From Tubiluchus corallicola (taxonomy: Eukaryota; Priapulida; Priapulimorpha; Priapulimorphida; Tubiluchidae), in assembly GCA_030141605.1 (NCBI GenBank), contig JAQGDQ010000017.1, positions 1,295,188-1,359,187 on the forward strand: a DNA stretch of 64,000 bases. Reading direction: 5' to 3'. This document shows, in pieces, positions 60,437 to 64,000 of the stretch. A program made the translations under genes and the position numbers. Within the stretch, counting starts at the first letter, position 1. Each line of letters begins with the position of its first letter. The notes below the pieces were generated by a model that made no database searches, was not told the origin of the DNA, and worked only from the letters and a program-made list of their open reading frames with translations.

Positions 60437-62470
60437 CGATTGTTTATGGGCGCCTTTTGTCCGTGAGGTGGAAATTATAATGCAAGCGCTTTTAATTGAT
60501 ATCCAGGAATCGTAGACTGCATATTGTTAATTCTCTTACTGGCGTTGTGTCTATCTTATAGACAATGTTATTGATCCCTGGCAACATCGCGTCTTGAAGT
60601 CCCGTCAGGCCAGAAGCCAGAATTTATACATCGGACAGTCGACCGTTGATTGTTGAACGTTTCTGCCATTGAAATGTGATTGCTTAACTCTGTCACTGTG
60701 CAAAATTTTGTGTTGGAGACGGACGGATAAAACTTGGATAAGTAAGTGAGTTTGTCAGCATGTTTTGCAAGAGACTTATCTGAGTTGGAAAACGTGGGAA
60801 TGTATATAGCCTGTGATGTAGGGTGTAGTAGCGCTTTGACATTATTTTTGCGTTCTGAGTAGCGTTCTTTTCTCGCATATTTCTCACTTTAATAGGCCTA
60901 CATTTTTTTACACAAAAATGGCAATGCTAACCTGCAAAGTTCAATAAAGTGTGCTACCATATTTTGAAATAGTAGTACCTGGTAAAAATCACTTAATTGT
61001 TTAAGTTATTCCTAAATCTTTTAAAAATAAAAAATAATGTTCTAACTGATGTTTTGTCACTTCAGCTTATAAAATTTCGATTTTGTGTGGTAAACGCGCT
61101 TAGCAATTTAACGCAGGTGTCTTCTAGACTATTTAGGGTAATGAAACTTCCCGTTTTTACAGAAGAATAGTCAACTTGCATAAAACATCTTTTTGCGCTA
61201 CTTTTTATGTTCTTTTTATGGTTACGAAACTGTAACTAGGTAATGACTATGAGTAAACAAACTTTTAGTTTTAACCTAGAACATTATTAACACTTATTTT
61301 GCAAATTTCTTATCCACCCAATTATTATATTAACGTGTGGTATAAATCTTAATCCTGCGAAGCTAAAGCAATATATTTTTGATAAAAAAACCAGCAATAC
61401 TAATTCTTCTGTGTATTGCCGGAATTTATTTTTATAGACCGGTTTTGTATGAAGACCTCCAGGGCGTCATGAAATGACATATTGGCCAGCTATACAGGCA
61501 CATTCATATCTTTTTGCTTGTGGTACAGAAACAACGAACAACAGTGCATAAGAGTTATTTATTACATCAAAGTATTGCTGAAACAATTGCGAATGTATCA
61601 CGCCCTCAATGTTTATAATAAAAGTTTCGGACGTCTCGCACAGCCTGCGATATCTAAGGGTATGATTGGACCACCGACTTCAAAACTCTGGGATCAATTT
61701 TTTTCGAGTGAACTGAATGGCACGGGGAAATTCACTGGACCTCAACTCGCGAAACACGTTGAAGGACAAAGTGGACGCTTAAAGCAAAACCGCACAAAAT
61801 CTTAAACTGTAGGTCAAAACAATCTGCTCTTTAAAATATTGAAAGGAAGCATACTGTTTTTTTTCAAAAACGACTTACGTGAAAGGAATATTATCACACA
61901 AACACAATTTCACGTTCGCGCCACTAGTTCTTCGCAGTTACATGTATTTCGCTATTCGCTAGTTAGACGGCCACTAGCGCCTGCATTTCGGAAACGCATT
62001 GCACAAAAACAGGTGCTGCACCTCTCTTCTTCATACGTGTTAGTTTGTGACGAACTACACACGTTCGACAACTCATACGTGAACACATCGGTAAATTTGA
62101 AATTTTAACTTTAATCTTAGAACTTGCCTAGTTTTAGTACTGCGCATTGAATATCTTACAGTAGCGCTGTACTTCAATTTTCGTTTTCGCTAGCACGCGC
62201 AACACGCTCGTCAAATATTTTTGCTGTTGAAAATTATGTTAGTTTGTAATGTCATCAATAGTTGGGCTCAGCAGTCGTTAATTAAGTTTTTAATCTATTA
62301 TTTATTTATCAGAAACGCTTTTGCAATATTAATTGTGTTAAAATGTATACTTTTATCGGATTTGAAAATCATCCTGTCTTCCTTAAATGACCCAAAAACA
62401 TGCGATTGATCAGCATTCAAGAGAAAACTTGTGAGACATCTCCAAGATGTTAAGTTCTTACCTCTGAATA
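60437..62470. other. Intergenic, no gene found
   Basis: AT-rich with no supported gene. 61545-61700 and 62395-62460 are the second copies of the dispersed repeat at 37940-38300. Confidence 0.5.
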
Positions 62471-62669
62471 CAGCAGACTTTACTAGACATCCGAGGCTTA
62501 CCCACGGGTATGGCCGGTTCGCAGACTTTACTAGACACCCGAGGCTTTCCCACGGGTATGGCCGGTTCGCAGACTTTACTAGACACCCGAGGCTTTCCCA
62601 CGGGTATGGCAGGTTCGCAGACTTTACTAGACACCCGAGGCTTACCCACGGGTATGGCAGGTTCGCAAC
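62471..62669 (+). repeat. 48-bp tandem repeat, 4 copies
   Basis: Unit of 48 bp: GCAGACTTTACTAGACACCC, GAGGCTTTCCCACGGGTATG, GCCGGTTC, with very little divergence. As 48 is a multiple of three, several frames stay open through it (ADFTRHPRL.HGYGRF). This is a property of the repeat and not evidence of a protein. Confidence 0.95.
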
Positions 62670-62764
62670 AGTTTCAACAATATTTTGATGTAATAAATTG
62701 CTCTGTACTTTTACTCCTTGCTTCTGTATCCCCTAGGAAAAATTATGTATTACTCTGCACTTAA

Positions 62765-64000
62765 AAGTTATCACTAATAGATAGAAACGTATTTTTTATT
62801 ATTTTTAACCATTAAAATATTTCTTATTTAATCCATTTTTAAAATAATTTCTATTTCTTTTTTAATCTCTTCTTATTTTGCCAAAACAGAAAAATCAAAA
62901 AGGAAATTATTGATGAAACGAATCATCATTTATGACGCTATTCCTACTGAGAAAATTTTCTTGACCTCTGTCCATTTATGGCTCTTGCACTTATGCTTTT
63001 CCATCCATCTTTCTAAGAAGAAAACCGCGTAGAAAAAAAAAAGAAAAACGTCTTAGAGGTGCTTGGTGGATTCTTGGAGGAAATTTAAAACTCTTTGGAA
63101 AGAGGAGAAACCGACCAGCACAGTGATGTGGGTCTCTTTTGCAAATGCCTCTACCAAGATCGTAATTTGGGAAGGGTTTTTTCTGGTCGACCTGTATCAA
63201 ATTATTAAGCATCACGTCTCAGCGAAATGACTGTACAATGCAAAAAGAGCGTAAGAGGGAAGTCAGTGATTTGCGAGAGATTTTCTACCAGGCGGAAGAG
63301 GCGTAAATAGACGAGTCAGGTTTCCCTTTTCCCTGTTTCACTTAGAGAAATACTTCTAGCGAACTGAGCTTCTCAAATTTACTGGTGCGGAGAACTGGGC
63401 TCGCGTGCACCCAGGTCACGAGTCAGTCAAGATTACCCCGATAAAAAGGTGCTGAATTACTGTTGCTTTTAAATTGATATAAATTCTTGCAAATTCAATT
63501 TAATGTTTAACACAATAGGTGATTTTGCAATATTTTGCAGTAATCTAATTGTAACAAAAATGAAGATTACCATGACAGGCCTATTCTGAGTTAGTGTTGC
63601 TTTCAAACTGTAATTCGGTCGCTTCAAAATTAGTTTAATGTGTATTATTAGTTTTTATAACAAGCGATTCTCTGAGCAATGGCACGATGTGACAATTATT
63701 TTGCAACTGATGGCGAGGTGAACAGCCGAGTGGTAACAGCAAACGCTTTGCGACAAGTGGATAGTTGAATGACTTCCAGCGTAAGGGGTCACTATAAGCA
63801 GTATAATGCAGGACTCACTATAACGACTCGCTATAATCATAATGTGAAATTAGACATTAAGTTCTAACATACTGTTGTGTTAGTAATTGTAGCAGCCGTC
63901 TTGTCTGCTATCTTGATGTATGTGTATATACTTATATGTATATATGTGATTGGTGATTCTTGATTGACTTATATATATATATATATATATTACTCATTAT
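62765..64000. other. Intergenic, no gene found
   Basis: No supported gene. Short tracts near 63780-63840 (CTCACTATAACGACTCGCTA) recall pogo-like termini. An (AT)n run lies at 63970-63990. Confidence 0.5.

Noticed and set aside
61482-61805. 107-codon ORF
   Set aside because: Overlaps a dispersed non-coding repeat related to 37940-38100, where the frame is not kept.
62431-62764. Overlapping ORFs on both strands
   Set aside because: Produced by the 48-bp tandem repeat.
63655-63790. tRNA-Ser/Leu-like stretch (AGCCGAGTGGTAACAGC)
   Set aside because: Only a D-arm-like match; no acceptor stem or B box could be paired with it.

Overview
This window is AT-rich, intron-rich animal nuclear DNA. Three protein genes can be rebuilt exon by exon. 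Every splice junction used has an AG acceptor and a GT donor (one donor is GC), and the reading frame carries through all junctions. The conceptual proteins are close to human SLC35C1, ACTR8 and GRIPAP1 as I recall those sequences. The species cannot be read from the DNA. Compact conserved exons, many short tandem arrays and many small DNA transposons fit a marine invertebrate. An ascidian-like chordate is possible but unproven.

Layout. (1) 1-8658, plus strand: the 3' part of the GDP-fucose transporter gene SLC35C1. Its first exon or exons lie before the window, and base 3 appears to be the end of an exon. (2) 8659-13832: a convergent intergenic region. It holds a TA-flanked terminal-inverted-repeat element with a nested LINE fragment, a long foldback element with hammerhead-like motifs, and a 1.35-kb minisatellite. 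(3) 13833-26645, minus strand: the whole of ACTR8 (ARP8, INO80 complex) in 12 coding exons, 590 aa. (4) 26646-27131: a short gap between divergent ACTR8 and GRIPAP1, probably a shared promoter region. (5) 27132-52180, plus strand: the whole of GRIPAP1 (GRASP-1) in 22 coding exons, 837 aa. Its introns carry a 628-bp hAT relic with exact target-site duplications, a TTAA-type MITE, a 55-bp and a 44-bp minisatellite, a TG microsatellite and pogo-like elements. (6) 52181-64000: no complete gene. It contains a pogo-like element, short tandem repeats, a decayed reverse-transcriptase fragment, a foldback arm, 5S-like SINE pieces and a GC-richer block near 59.6-60.6 kb. That block has a CRE and a CCAAT box and may be the promoter of a further gene.

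The three genes are ordinary housekeeping or trafficking genes: Golgi nucleotide-sugar import, chromatin remodelling and recycling-endosome scaffolding. There is no sign that they form one pathway. The most unusual signal is at the ACTR8 3' end. The last coding bases (LLRERAPFTWE-stop) are themselves the first unit of the adjacent minisatellite. The next unit, beyond the stop and out of frame, still encodes LLRERAPFTW, and over those ten codons all of its differences are synonymous. The array therefore appears to have grown out of a protein-coding terminus.
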